DNA of 48,372 bases, from contig NZ_MAYT01000009.1 in NCBI RefSeq assembly GCF_001685015.1, positions 1 through 48,372 of the forward strand, given 5' to 3'. The stretch comes from Pseudobacillus wudalianchiensis. GTDB taxonomy: Bacteria > Bacillota > Bacilli > Bacillales > Domibacillaceae. Under the pieces are notes generated by a model. It saw nothing but the letters and a program-made list of their open reading frames with translations. It was not told the origin of the DNA and made no database searches. Below are positions 34,823 to 43,046 of this stretch, piece after piece. A program made the position numbers and the translations under genes. How positions within the stretch are numbered: position 1 is the first letter of the stretch; every line of letters begins with the position of its first letter.

Positions 34823-35160
34823 AATTATTGACTCAAACCCAAGAGCAAAAATCAAGTTTGTTATCGAACTAAACTGCTCCATTAGTTTAGTGAAAAATTT
34901 TTAATTACTGAACAGTTTCGTCCGGACGTGTAACAAAAGGGCCAGCAGTCTACTGTTGACTCTAACTTTTCTTTCTAAACAAAAACCTCCTCTATTTAAG
35001 TAACAAATATTTATCATTGGTAGTAATTTATAATTTTATAACTTAAACGAACATTAAAAACAGCTTTTTTTGGACAAAAAACACCCGTTCGTAAAAGTGT
35101 ACTTTTGCAAACGGAGGTTTCTTACGAATGTATTATTAAAGATATTTCTTTTTATAAAAA
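34823..35160. other. Gene-free stretch with a repeated motif
   Basis: No gene. CCGTTCGTAAAAGTGTAC at 35085-35102, preceded by a T-run and GGACAAAA, recurs at 47142-47159 in a similar context (T-run, GGGACGGAAAA). Confidence 0.4.
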
Positions 35161-35195
35161 TAAAGGTTGATTTCTGATAGAGAAATCAACCTTTA
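35161..35195 (-). terminator. Terminator after hypothetical gene
   Basis: AAAGGTTGATTTCT pairs perfectly with AGAAATCAACCTTT around a 5-nt loop. On the minus strand a T-rich tail follows. It lies 4 nt past the stop of the gene at 35200-35565. Confidence 0.75.
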
Positions 35196-35199
35196 CAAC

Positions 35200-35565
35200 T
35201 TATTGAAAAATAAGGAAACATTGTTTATTCTTAATTGCCTCAACCTGATTACCATATACTTGTTCTGTATAATCAATCCATTTATAATTCTGTAGCTTTC
35301 TTTCTAGCTTTTCGTTTATTTCATCTTCAATTTTGTGCATCAATTTCATCGTTTCATCTAACGACATATTAAAGCGATTGGCTGCCTGCTGGTGCGGTAA
35401 TTGCTCTTTGAGAAGGGTTAGAAATTGTTCCTTCGTCTCGGATTGTTGGGCTAAACTATCTTCAATACCTTCAATAAATTGATAAAGCCTTCTTTTATTC
35501 ACTGGTAGAGAAGCCAAAATATTTCTCGCGAAAATCTCCATTATTTTCTCATTCACTACAAACAA
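35200..35565 (-). CDS. Hypothetical sigma-like helical protein
   Basis: A 121-residue soluble, helical protein. The middle segment (LKEQLPHQQAANRFNMSLDE) looks like a short helix-turn-helix, and the end is charged. I do not recognise the family. The start is uncertain: the frame opens with TTG and AAGGG lies upstream, but Met at residue 9 is possible. It is monocistronic with its own perfect terminator, which supports it as a real gene. Confidence 0.5.
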   Translation of the reverse strand: MFVVNEKIMEIFARNILASLPVNKRRLYQFIEGIEDSLAQQSETKEQFLTLLKEQLPHQQAANRFNMSLDETMKLMHKIEDEINEKLERKLQNYKWIDYTEQVYGNQVEAIKNKQCFLIFQ

Positions 35566-35705
35566 CCATCTTTCCCTTAGTATTCAAAATCATTTGTATC
35601 CAACTTTTTGGCTGGCCTTTCTATCAATTTTCAATAACATTCTTAACATACATCTAACAGGAAGTTGTAAGCATTACATTTACGGTGTTCTTGTGGATTT
35701 ACTGC

Positions 35706-36497
35706 TTACCAACTTGATTTTTTAACCCCAGGGATCTGCCCCTTATGTGCGAATTCGCGAAAAGCAATACGGGACATTTTAAACTTTCTTAAGTAGCCTC
35801 TAGGTCTCCCAGTAACTTGGCAACGGTTATGAAGCCTGGAAGGTGCTGAATCACATAGAAGCAAAGCGCTGATTAAAGCGGGTCCTGTCGTATAAATCAT
35901 ATGCCCAATATGTTTATATAAATTAACGCCGACTACCGCCGGAGCCAAATTAGTCGAATCTGAAAGCGGTGACATTTTATCTCCGAAATAAGAACCTGAA
36001 ATGACTGCTCCAGCTATCATGGCCACTGGAATTCCCAATCCCTGTCCAATGCCTACGACAGCAATCCCAACAGTGCCTGCAGTCGTCCATGCACTTCCGG
36101 TCGCAAAAGAAACAACGGAACAAAGGATGCAAGCGGTGACAAGGAAGAAAGTGGGTGAGAGGATCTCCAACCCATAGTATATCATAGTCGGAACTACTCC
36201 CCCGGCAATCCAGGTACCGATAATGATGCCGATCACTATCAAAATCAACATAGCTTGCATGGCCACTGAGATGGACTCGATCATTGCCTTCTCTATAAAA
36301 TCCCACTTGTAGCCGATACTTAAAGCAACGATGGCAGCAACCGCAGCGCTTAACAGAAGCGGTATATGAGCCTCACCCTGAAATTTAATCAGAGTGACCG
36401 AAAGGCTAACAACAAGAAAAAAGATCGGAATAAGTGCAATCCATACGCTTACTTTCTTATCCTTATGCATCTTGCCCTCATTATTTGGAGAATTCAT
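35706..36497 (-). pseudogene. nhaC: Truncated nhaC fused to 3' end of rpsN (S14)
   Basis: Residues 1-214 are the N-terminal half of an NhaC Na+/H+ antiporter (about six membrane segments, [39 protein letters not shown]). From Cys215 on the frame is ribosomal protein S14: [48 protein letters not shown]. NhaC normally runs to about 450-480 residues, and S14 here is missing its first 40 or so. The junction lies at 35850-35860 and is perfectly in frame. Last gene of the AblB operon, overlapping ablB by 17 nt. The product is unlikely to transport. Confidence 0.85.
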
Positions 36498-37368
36498 TTA
36501 ATCCCCTCCTTAAAATTGATCCAGTTTCTGATAAATCTTTGACCCAGACACTCATATCCTCAAGTTTCCCAAAAATGTCACAGTTTTTAATCAATCTTCC
36601 GGTGTATGTGTAGCCAAGCTGGTGAAAAGAAGCATTCATTCCGAAAGAAAGAGATCTCGCAATCGAATAAGAACAGAAAATATGTCTGTTGAACAGCTCT
36701 TTTTCCAAAGCATCAATCAAAACCTTCATTAGACCATGTTTACGAAACTGAGGGAGAGTGGCACAATCAGTCACCTCCGCATTGCTGTATTTGTCATTAA
36801 CTTCTGCGGAAGCTGCGCTGATGACCAAGCCGTCTCTTTTTATAACATAAAATATAGTGCCTTCCTTCATCACTTTTTCGATATATTCTTTTTGATTCAT
36901 GGGCGTGGGATAAGTCTCAAACACACTCCTATATAATTCAGCCAGCTGTTCAGTATCCTCCGGGGTTCCTAGTCGGATGTCGAAGCCCTCCTCCAGCTTT
37001 TTAGGCAAAAGGGATTGGGGAAGTTGCAAGACATCGTTCAATATGGCATCTTCCTTCACCCATTCCTCACTCGTCCGGCGCTCATTATCATAGTAAAGAA
37101 CCATCCCATATGCGTCATCTCCGCTAAAATAACGCTTAAATATTGCTTCTATCATATATCCTCGGGATAGAAATAGTTCTACATCATTGCTTTTAGCCTT
37201 CACAATCACTTTTGTCATACGATGCTTCTTTGCCAATTCATTAAGCCGGCCTATCATCGAAACGATATTCCCCATATACTCGTCCACTCGTAATCGCTTA
37301 TTTGCCGGATCTATGCAAACATTTATATTGAAGTCTATTCCTTTTACTGTTTCATTAGTTGCAAGCAT
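36481..37368 (-). CDS. ablB: Beta-lysine N-acetyltransferase AblB (YodP-like)
   Basis: A 295-residue GNAT acetyltransferase of the AblB/YodP type. The N-terminal domain contains [20 protein letters not shown] and [20 protein letters not shown]. The GNAT core (about 130-270) contains [20 protein letters not shown], including the acetyl-CoA loop, and [19 protein letters not shown]. AblB acetylates beta-lysine at the epsilon amino group. In B. subtilis yodP sits with yodQ, yodR, yodS, yodT and kamA; here the first four partners are upstream but kamA is not in the window. GGGAGG lies 7 nt before the ATG. Confidence 0.88.
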   Translation of the reverse strand: MLATNETVKGIDFNINVCIDPANKRLRVDEYMGNIVSMIGRLNELAKKHRMTKVIVKAKSNDVELFLSRGYMIEAIFKRYFSGDDAYGMVLYYDNERRTSEEWVKEDAILNDVLQLPQSLLPKKLEEGFDIRLGTPEDTEQLAELYRSVFETYPTPMNQKEYIEKVMKEGTIFYVIKRDGLVISAASAEVNDKYSNAEVTDCATLPQFRKHGLMKVLIDALEKELFNRHIFCSYSIARSLSFGMNASFHQLGYTYTGRLIKNCDIFGKLEDMSVWVKDLSETGSILRRGLNEFSK

Positions 37369-37487
37369 CGCTCGACCTCCCTATAATCTGATACTAACTT
37401 CCCATTTACTGCTAAAGGTGCGCTTTCAACTTCCCCTTCTAAGGGCTTTGCCAGTGCCAGAAAGCAGTGCCGGCTTTGGTTTCAACA

Positions 37488-38750
37488 CTACTCCAACTCA
37501 CACCAGTCTACAATCGTTGCCGCGATAATTTTAGCAGTCTCAAATATCTTCTCCACCTCAATCGCTTCGTTTGGAAAATGAGCGAGATTTGTGATTCCGG
37601 GTCCAAATACAACACTCGGTGTATCACCAACTTGCGAAAGAAGTCCACCGTCTGTGCCCCAAGGGGCCGCTTCGATAATTGGCTCTTTTCCAACCACTTC
37701 TTTAAAATTACTGATCAATGAGTTCATCAAAGGGTGGTCTGTTTCAATTTCTCCAGGGACCCATCTTGCACCGAACCATTCGATCTCAACAGGGTGCTCC
37801 TTAAACCAATCATCCTTCTCTGCCAGCCTTTTCATCCATTGTGTCATTTCCGCCTGAACTTCTTCTAGTGTTTCATTAGGCGCAACCCCGATTCGGCCTT
37901 CCAACTCTATAATGTCCGGAACGGAAGATGGCCAGTCTCCCCCTTTGATGGTGCCGATATTGATAGGGACAGGAATGGGAATGTTATGGTATAGCGGGTC
38001 TGTAATCCGTTCATTCCGAGTCCTTTCTAGTTCTTTCACATGTTCAGTCACTAGGAATGTCTTGTCAATCGCACTTACGCCATGATACCTTGTGCCGCCG
38101 TGTGCCGTCCTGCCCGTCACGATAAGGCGGAACCATTTTGAGCCTTGCTGCTTTGGAAAAATCTTCATGTTGGTTGGTTCTGGTATAATGGCAGCATTCG
38201 CTTTATATCCTTTGAGAATTGCCTCCAGCGTTCCTGCACCGCCGCTTTCTTCCTCCACTACGCTTTGAAAAATAACATCGCCTTTTAAACGGATTCCCAA
38301 GAATTTGATCGCATCGAGGGCCATCATCAATGAAGTATTGCCCCCCTTCATATCTGTGACCCCGCGACCATACAATCTTCCATCCTCCATTTTACCGCTA
38401 TAGGGGTGTTCATCCCACTGTTCATGATCCCCTTCTGGAACAACATCCACATGTCCATTTAATATAATCGATTTGCCACCGCCGGTTCCTTTTAAGACCC
38501 CTACAACATTCGGGCTATTTTCAAATGTTTCACGATTCGAATAGAAATAAGGATGTTTCTTCAGCCTTTCTCCATCCAATTCCCAAATATCGACTTCTAG
38601 ACCAAGGTCAGTTAAAAACCGTGCTACGTTTTCCTGAACTTCTATTTCATTCCCCTGCGTACTCGCAATTTGAACGAGTCTTTGTAAAAGCTCTATATGC
38701 GATTGTCTGTTTTCATCGATCCATTGATTGATGTTCTCTTTGATTTTCAT
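37488..38750 (-). CDS. M20 deacylase (ArgE/DapE, YodQ-like)
   Basis: A 420-residue M20 metallo-deacylase. Metal and catalytic motifs: ILNGHVDVVPEGD, GRGVTDMKGGN, VVEEESGGAGT, IIPEPTN and a late His (ITNLAHFPNEAIEV). In the yodTSRQP-type operon YodQ removes the acetyl group added by AblB, or acts on a related N-acyl beta-amino acid. The ATG at 38750 follows AAGGGG at 7 nt; the frame upstream overlaps the thiolase stop. The gene directly follows the thiolase gene, indicating translational coupling. Confidence 0.85.
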   Translation of the reverse strand: MKIKENINQWIDENRQSHIELLQRLVQIASTQGNEIEVQENVARFLTDLGLEVDIWELDGERLKKHPYFYSNRETFENSPNVVGVLKGTGGGKSIILNGHVDVVPEGDHEQWDEHPYSGKMEDGRLYGRGVTDMKGGNTSLMMALDAIKFLGIRLKGDVIFQSVVEEESGGAGTLEAILKGYKANAAIIPEPTNMKIFPKQQGSKWFRLIVTGRTAHGGTRYHGVSAIDKTFLVTEHVKELERTRNERITDPLYHNIPIPVPINIGTIKGGDWPSSVPDIIELEGRIGVAPNETLEEVQAEMTQWMKRLAEKDDWFKEHPVEIEWFGARWVPGEIETDHPLMNSLISNFKEVVGKEPIIEAAPWGTDGGLLSQVGDTPSVVFGPGITNLAHFPNEAIEVEKIFETAKIIAATIVDWCELE

Positions 38751-38761
38751 AAAGCGCCCCT

Positions 38762-39946
38762 TCATATCGTCATATTTTCATAGATAACAGTTATGCCCAT
38801 GCCCCCGGCCGTACACATGGTCACCAATCCGTACTTGGTTTTCGAGCGAATCATTTCGTGTATAAGGGTCACACTCAATTTGGCACCGGTCGCTCCTACA
38901 GGATGACCGAGCGCAATTGCTCCACCGTTGACATTCACACGGCTTTCGTTCAAATTCAACGCATTGATCACAGCCAGCGCCTGGGCTGCGAATGCTTCAT
39001 TCAGCTCGATTAAGCCGATATCATCGAGCGTTAATCCCGCTTTTGCCAGGGCTTTTTTTGTCGCAGGAACAGGCCCGATCCCCATGATAGAATGATTCAC
39101 TCCGGCACTCGCATAGGCTTTCACCTTGACAAGAGGCTGCAACCCCTCCTGTTCCGCACGCTTACGGGACATCATCAAGAGTGCCGCTGCTCCGTCGTTC
39201 ATGGGACACGCATTGCCTGCCGTTACAAAACCGTCCTTTTTAAAGACCGGCTGTAATGTCGCCAGTGTTTCCTTGTCAATGGATGTCCTTACACTTTCAT
39301 CTGTTGAAAAAAAGTGTGTTCCTTCCTTTGTCTGCACTTCAACAGGAACAATTTCGTCCGAAAACTTATTTTCTTGCATCGCTTTGGCTGCCTTCAGATG
39401 GCTGTTATAAGCAAATTGATCCTGTTCTTCCCGAGTGATTTGATATTGTTCAGCTAGCCGTTCAGCTGTCACGCCCATATGTTCGTTTCCGAGTGAGCAA
39501 ACCAAGCCATCTGCCATCAGCGCATCTTCCATGACAATATGACCAAACTTGGAACCCCATCGGTTTTTTACAAGGTAAGGAACATTGCTCATGCTTTCCG
39601 TTCCGCCGACAACAATCACTTCGTTCTCTCCCGTTTGAATGGCAGCCGCCGCATTCGTGATAGCCTTCAAGCTTGAACCGCAAGCTTTTATGATGACATA
39701 CGCTGGTGTTTCTTCAGGGAAGCCCGCTTGCTGTGAGGCGACTCTTGCTGAATTCAATCCGCCCCCATGCACATAGCCGTGTCCGAAAATCACTTCCTCA
39801 ACTCTGTTTTTCGGAAATCCGGTTTTGTTCATTAATTGCTCTAACACTTGTTTGCCAAGTTCTGTAGCTTGCACACGTTTTAATGACTTGCCAAAAGCGC
39901 CAACCGCCGTTCTTACCCCTGATGTAATCACTGCCTCCTGCATCAT
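38762..39946 (-). CDS. Acetyl-CoA acetyltransferase (thiolase)
   Basis: A thiolase of about 394 residues with the three family signatures: acyl-Cys in IKACGSSLKAI, NGGAIALGHPVGATGAKLSV with the catalytic His, and the second Cys in TMCTAGGMGITV. It would cleave a beta-ketoacyl-CoA, releasing acetyl-CoA, after the CoA-transferase step. The start is taken at ATG 39946 or 39943 (MQEAVITSGVRTAVG); the longer frame begins with non-thiolase residues. A thiolase in the middle of a YodTSRQP-type operon fits a pathway ending in acetoacetyl-CoA. Confidence 0.88.
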   Translation of the reverse strand: MMQEAVITSGVRTAVGAFGKSLKRVQATELGKQVLEQLMNKTGFPKNRVEEVIFGHGYVHGGGLNSARVASQQAGFPEETPAYVIIKACGSSLKAITNAAAAIQTGENEVIVVGGTESMSNVPYLVKNRWGSKFGHIVMEDALMADGLVCSLGNEHMGVTAERLAEQYQITREEQDQFAYNSHLKAAKAMQENKFSDEIVPVEVQTKEGTHFFSTDESVRTSIDKETLATLQPVFKKDGFVTAGNACPMNDGAAALLMMSRKRAEQEGLQPLVKVKAYASAGVNHSIMGIGPVPATKKALAKAGLTLDDIGLIELNEAFAAQALAVINALNLNESRVNVNGGAIALGHPVGATGAKLSVTLIHEMIRSKTKYGLVTMCTAGGMGITVIYENMTI

Positions 39947-40095
39947 GAATTCCCTACACCCCCACATTTTTAAAAATTGTGACATCTATTCTTTAAAAAT
40001 TAATCCGTCGCGCGGATTTCAATGTGAATAGTTATTTAGACCCTTCTATTTTTTGGAAATTGGAAACAGACATTCGCTTCTCCGCAGATACCCGG

Positions 40096-40749
40096 CTACT
40101 TTACGAGATCGGCTACATGAAATTCTGCTCCTGTAGCCTTCATTACATCTTCAACTGTGTATGAAGCTTCTACTTCGAGTAAGCTCAACCCTTGTTCAGT
40201 GACTTCGATGACGGCCATATCTGTAATAATAAGATCGACGCATTTTTCGGCTGTAAGCGGCAGTGTGCATTCACGGACGATTTTTGGGTTTCCGTGTTTG
40301 TCCGTATGATTCATCAGCACAACCACTTTTTTGGCTTTTTGTGCCAAGTCAACAGCTCCGCCCATTCCCGAAACAATTTTTCCAGGGACGATCCAATTTG
40401 CTAAATCCCCTTTTTCACTGACTTCGAATGCACCTAGAATCGTAATGTCCAACAATCCACGACGGGTGATGCCAAATGCAAGTGTGCTGTCAAAGTAAGA
40501 AGCTCCCGGCACAACCGTTATTGGAATCCCGCCGGCATTGCATAAGTTTGCATCCTCTTCTCCTTTTAACGGAGCCGGCCCCATACCCAGAACACCATTT
40601 TCAGTGTGAAACATGACATTTACATCTGCAGGAATATAATTAGCAACTAACGTAGGGATTCCGATGCCAAGATTGATAATCATTCCATCTTTGATTTCTT
40701 CTGCAGCCCTCTTGGCGATTGCTTCGCGCACGCTTACTCCCATGCCCAT
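40096..40749 (-). CDS. CoA-transferase subunit B (YodR/ScoB-like)
   Basis: A 217-residue family I 3-oxoacid CoA-transferase beta subunit. The catalytic Glu lies in FHTENGVLGMGP. It also shows LGIGIPTLVANYIP near the front and GGAVDLAQKAKKVVVLMNHT. With subunit A it moves CoA from acetyl- or succinyl-CoA to a beta-keto acid. The start overlaps the A-subunit stop by 16 nt (GGCATGGGCATGGG), which means tight translational coupling; AAGGAG precedes the ATG. Confidence 0.9.
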   Translation of the reverse strand: MGMGVSVREAIAKRAAEEIKDGMIINLGIGIPTLVANYIPADVNVMFHTENGVLGMGPAPLKGEEDANLCNAGGIPITVVPGASYFDSTLAFGITRRGLLDITILGAFEVSEKGDLANWIVPGKIVSGMGGAVDLAQKAKKVVVLMNHTDKHGNPKIVRECTLPLTAEKCVDLIITDMAVIEVTEQGLSLLEVEASYTVEDVMKATGAEFHVADLVK

Positions 40750-41411
40750 GCCCAGTTCACTCCTTCGCTTTTTACTACAATGTCCACAAACGCACCAGGT
40801 GTCACGATTTCCTCCGGATTAAGCTCGCCGACCGGAACGATCTCTTCCGCTTCCGCAATAGTGATCGTTCCAGCCATAGCCACCAACGGATTTGTGTTCC
40901 TTGCACTTTTATCAAAAATTAAATTCCCAAACTCGTCGGCTTTTTTCGCATATACAATTGAAATGTCGGCCGTTAGAGGGGTTTCAATCAAAAAAGCTTT
41001 CCCATCCACAACGACTTTTTCCTTGCCTTCTGCAACAAGGCCATTCACACCAATATCGGTTAAAATGCCGCCTAATCCAACGCCACCTGCCCGAATCCTC
41101 TCGACCAGCGTTCCCTGAGGGGAAAACTCGATATCCAATTTATCTTCATGCATGAACTTGCCCGCATTTGGATTAGAGCCGATATGAGATGCAATAAGCC
41201 GTGCTGCTCTTCCTTCTGTTATAATCTGGCCTACTCCTATATGGGGAAAACCAGCATCGTTGCAGATCAAGGTCAATTCATCAACACCACTTTCTAAAAT
41301 GGCTTTAATTAAAGTCGGCGGATTCCCGATTCCTCCAAATCCGCCAACCATCAAAGAGGAACCACTTTTTATATATCTAATTGCTTCTTCCACAGAGCGT
41401 ACTTTTTTCAT
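40734..41411 (-). CDS. CoA-transferase subunit A (YodS/ScoA-like)
   Basis: A 225-residue alpha subunit of a 3-oxoacid CoA-transferase: SLMVGGFGGIGNPPTLIKAI at the CoA-binding end, TLICNDAGFPHIGVGQII and AEEIVPVGELNPEEIVTPG at the C-terminus. It forms a heteromer with the next gene. GAGGAG precedes the ATG. It lies 105 nt after the aminotransferase gene in the same operon. Confidence 0.9.
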   Translation of the reverse strand: MKKVRSVEEAIRYIKSGSSLMVGGFGGIGNPPTLIKAILESGVDELTLICNDAGFPHIGVGQIITEGRAARLIASHIGSNPNAGKFMHEDKLDIEFSPQGTLVERIRAGGVGLGGILTDIGVNGLVAEGKEKVVVDGKAFLIETPLTADISIVYAKKADEFGNLIFDKSARNTNPLVAMAGTITIAEAEEIVPVGELNPEEIVTPGAFVDIVVKSEGVNWAWAWE

Positions 41412-41516
41412 TTTTGATGCTCCTCATGTCTATATTTAAAAAAACTTGCCTATAGGTTGTGCAGATTTACAGTAATCACCAAATACCTACCGCCCGTTAT
41501 GAGCAAGTCGTAAACC

Positions 41517-42869
41517 TTAATTTTTGGACAATGTCCCCAAGAGCTCCTGCTCAATCTTCTCCAAGGCCACCCCAAACCTTTTGACCAACTCATCCACTTC
41601 TTCCATCGTAATGGTTAGAGGTGGTGATAAGATAACCGCATCGCCCGTTAATCCATCTGCGCCGGCATTCGCCGGATATACGAGAAGACCCTGTTCAAAG
41701 TTGGCCTCAACAATCTTATTAGCGACATTCAACCTACTCTCAAAAGATTTTTTCGTCAATTTATCCTCTACAAACTCGACCCCCACAAATAAACCTTTTC
41801 CGCGGACATCCCCAATAATTTCACTTTCTTCAGCCAGCTCGTTTATTTTTTCTTTCAAATAGGCTCCTTGTCGCGCAGAGTTTTCAACGAGATGATGTTT
41901 CTCGATATAATTTAGTACGGCCAAAGATGTAGCGGCAGACTGAGGGTTAGCACTAAATGTATGCCCCCCCATCACAACTTTGGATCCACTCCGGATCGGC
42001 TCCATCACCTTTTCACTCACAACCGTCGCAGCCATTGGCGTATAGCCCGCACTCATTCCTTTTCCAATCGCCATAATATCAGGAGTTACATCAAAGTGTT
42101 CCATGCCAAACATTTTTCCAGTTCTCCCCAACCCAGTCATGACTTCATCGGCGATAAATAAAATGTTATATTCATCACAAACAGATTTTATTTTCTGGAA
42201 ATATCCATTAGAAGGGGTCAATGCTCCTCCTGCTGCACCAACCATAGGCTCAGCGATAAACGCAGCAATATGATCTTTCCCCACCCGCAATATCTCTTTC
42301 TCTAGTTCTTGCGCGTAATAATCATCGCATTCCTCTATTGTTCTATAATTCACGTCCCGATAATAGTAAGGAGCAGAAACAGATGGATAGTTCTCTAGCA
42401 TTAGCTCAAAACGTTCCCTCCGCTGAATATGCCCTGACATGGACAGAGCCCCCATGGTCATTCCGTGATAACTCATCCACCTGGAAATGATTTTATTTTT
42501 TGTATTCATCCCTTTTTCCTGCCAATACTGTATCGCTATCTTCATTGCCATTTCTGTCGCTTCCGATCCGCTGTTTACAAAAAACGACCAATTTAAATCC
42601 CCAGGAGATATCTGACTGATTTTTTTTGCCAACTGTTCAGCCACTTCCGTTGAAAATTGTGACCTGTATACGAAAGACACCTTTTCCGACTGCTCCTTCA
42701 TGGCATCAGTGATTTCTTGTACACCATGTCCAATGCTGGCAGTCACCGCACCGGAAGAGCCATCTATATACTGTTTTCCTTGTTCATCATATAAATAAAT
42801 CCCTTCACCATGCGTGATGAAAGAATATTTGTGGTCTAAAACAGGTTTAATGAGATATGTTCTTGTCAT
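41517..42869 (-). CDS. Class-III aminotransferase (YodT-like)
   Basis: A 450-residue PLP omega-aminotransferase. Signature segments: NSGSEATEMAMKIAIQYW, ISRWMSYHGMTMGALSMSGH, LFIADEVMTGLGRTGKMF and the PLP lysine in AIGKGMSAGYTPMAA. Matching YodT, it would deaminate a beta- or omega-amino acid (beta-lysine-type) to the corresponding semialdehyde or keto acid. First gene of the operon; GAGGTGG precedes the ATG. It is divergent from a PucR-type regulator with AT-rich operator-like repeats in the 177-nt gap. Confidence 0.9.
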   Translation of the reverse strand: MTRTYLIKPVLDHKYSFITHGEGIYLYDEQGKQYIDGSSGAVTASIGHGVQEITDAMKEQSEKVSFVYRSQFSTEVAEQLAKKISQISPGDLNWSFFVNSGSEATEMAMKIAIQYWQEKGMNTKNKIISRWMSYHGMTMGALSMSGHIQRRERFELMLENYPSVSAPYYYRDVNYRTIEECDDYYAQELEKEILRVGKDHIAAFIAEPMVGAAGGALTPSNGYFQKIKSVCDEYNILFIADEVMTGLGRTGKMFGMEHFDVTPDIMAIGKGMSAGYTPMAATVVSEKVMEPIRSGSKVVMGGHTFSANPQSAATSLAVLNYIEKHHLVENSARQGAYLKEKINELAEESEIIGDVRGKGLFVGVEFVEDKLTKKSFESRLNVANKIVEANFEQGLLVYPANAGADGLTGDAVILSPPLTITMEEVDELVKRFGVALEKIEQELLGTLSKN

Positions 42870-42939
42870 AATATAGCCACCTCAATTATGAATTTTAAGC
42901 AAGCTTTTGCATTGTTAAGTAAACTGAAAATATAATATC

Positions 42940-43041
42940 TTGTGTATAATAGAATTATAGCTAACACAAAGGCCCTTATCTATTCGACCAAAACACAAAA
43001 AAAAATAGCATTTATTGTACTTTGTGTATAATTCTAAACGT
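42940..43041. promoter_or_regulatory. Divergent promoter region with repeated TTGTGTATAAT
   Basis: TTGTGTATAAT occurs at 42940-42950 and again at 43022-43032. The first lies in a palindrome, TATAAT-AGA-ATTATA (42945-42959). The second runs into ATAATTCTAAACGT (43028-43041), which also occurs upstream of the PepD-like gene. TATAAT also fits a -10 element. Candidate operators and promoters for the aminotransferase operon and its PucR-type regulator. Confidence 0.45.
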
Positions 43042-43046
43042 GGAGG

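Noticed and set aside
33595-34826. Target-site duplication around the intact IS3 element
   Set aside because: The flanking 3-4 nt differ (TCA on the left, AAT on the right), so none is claimed.
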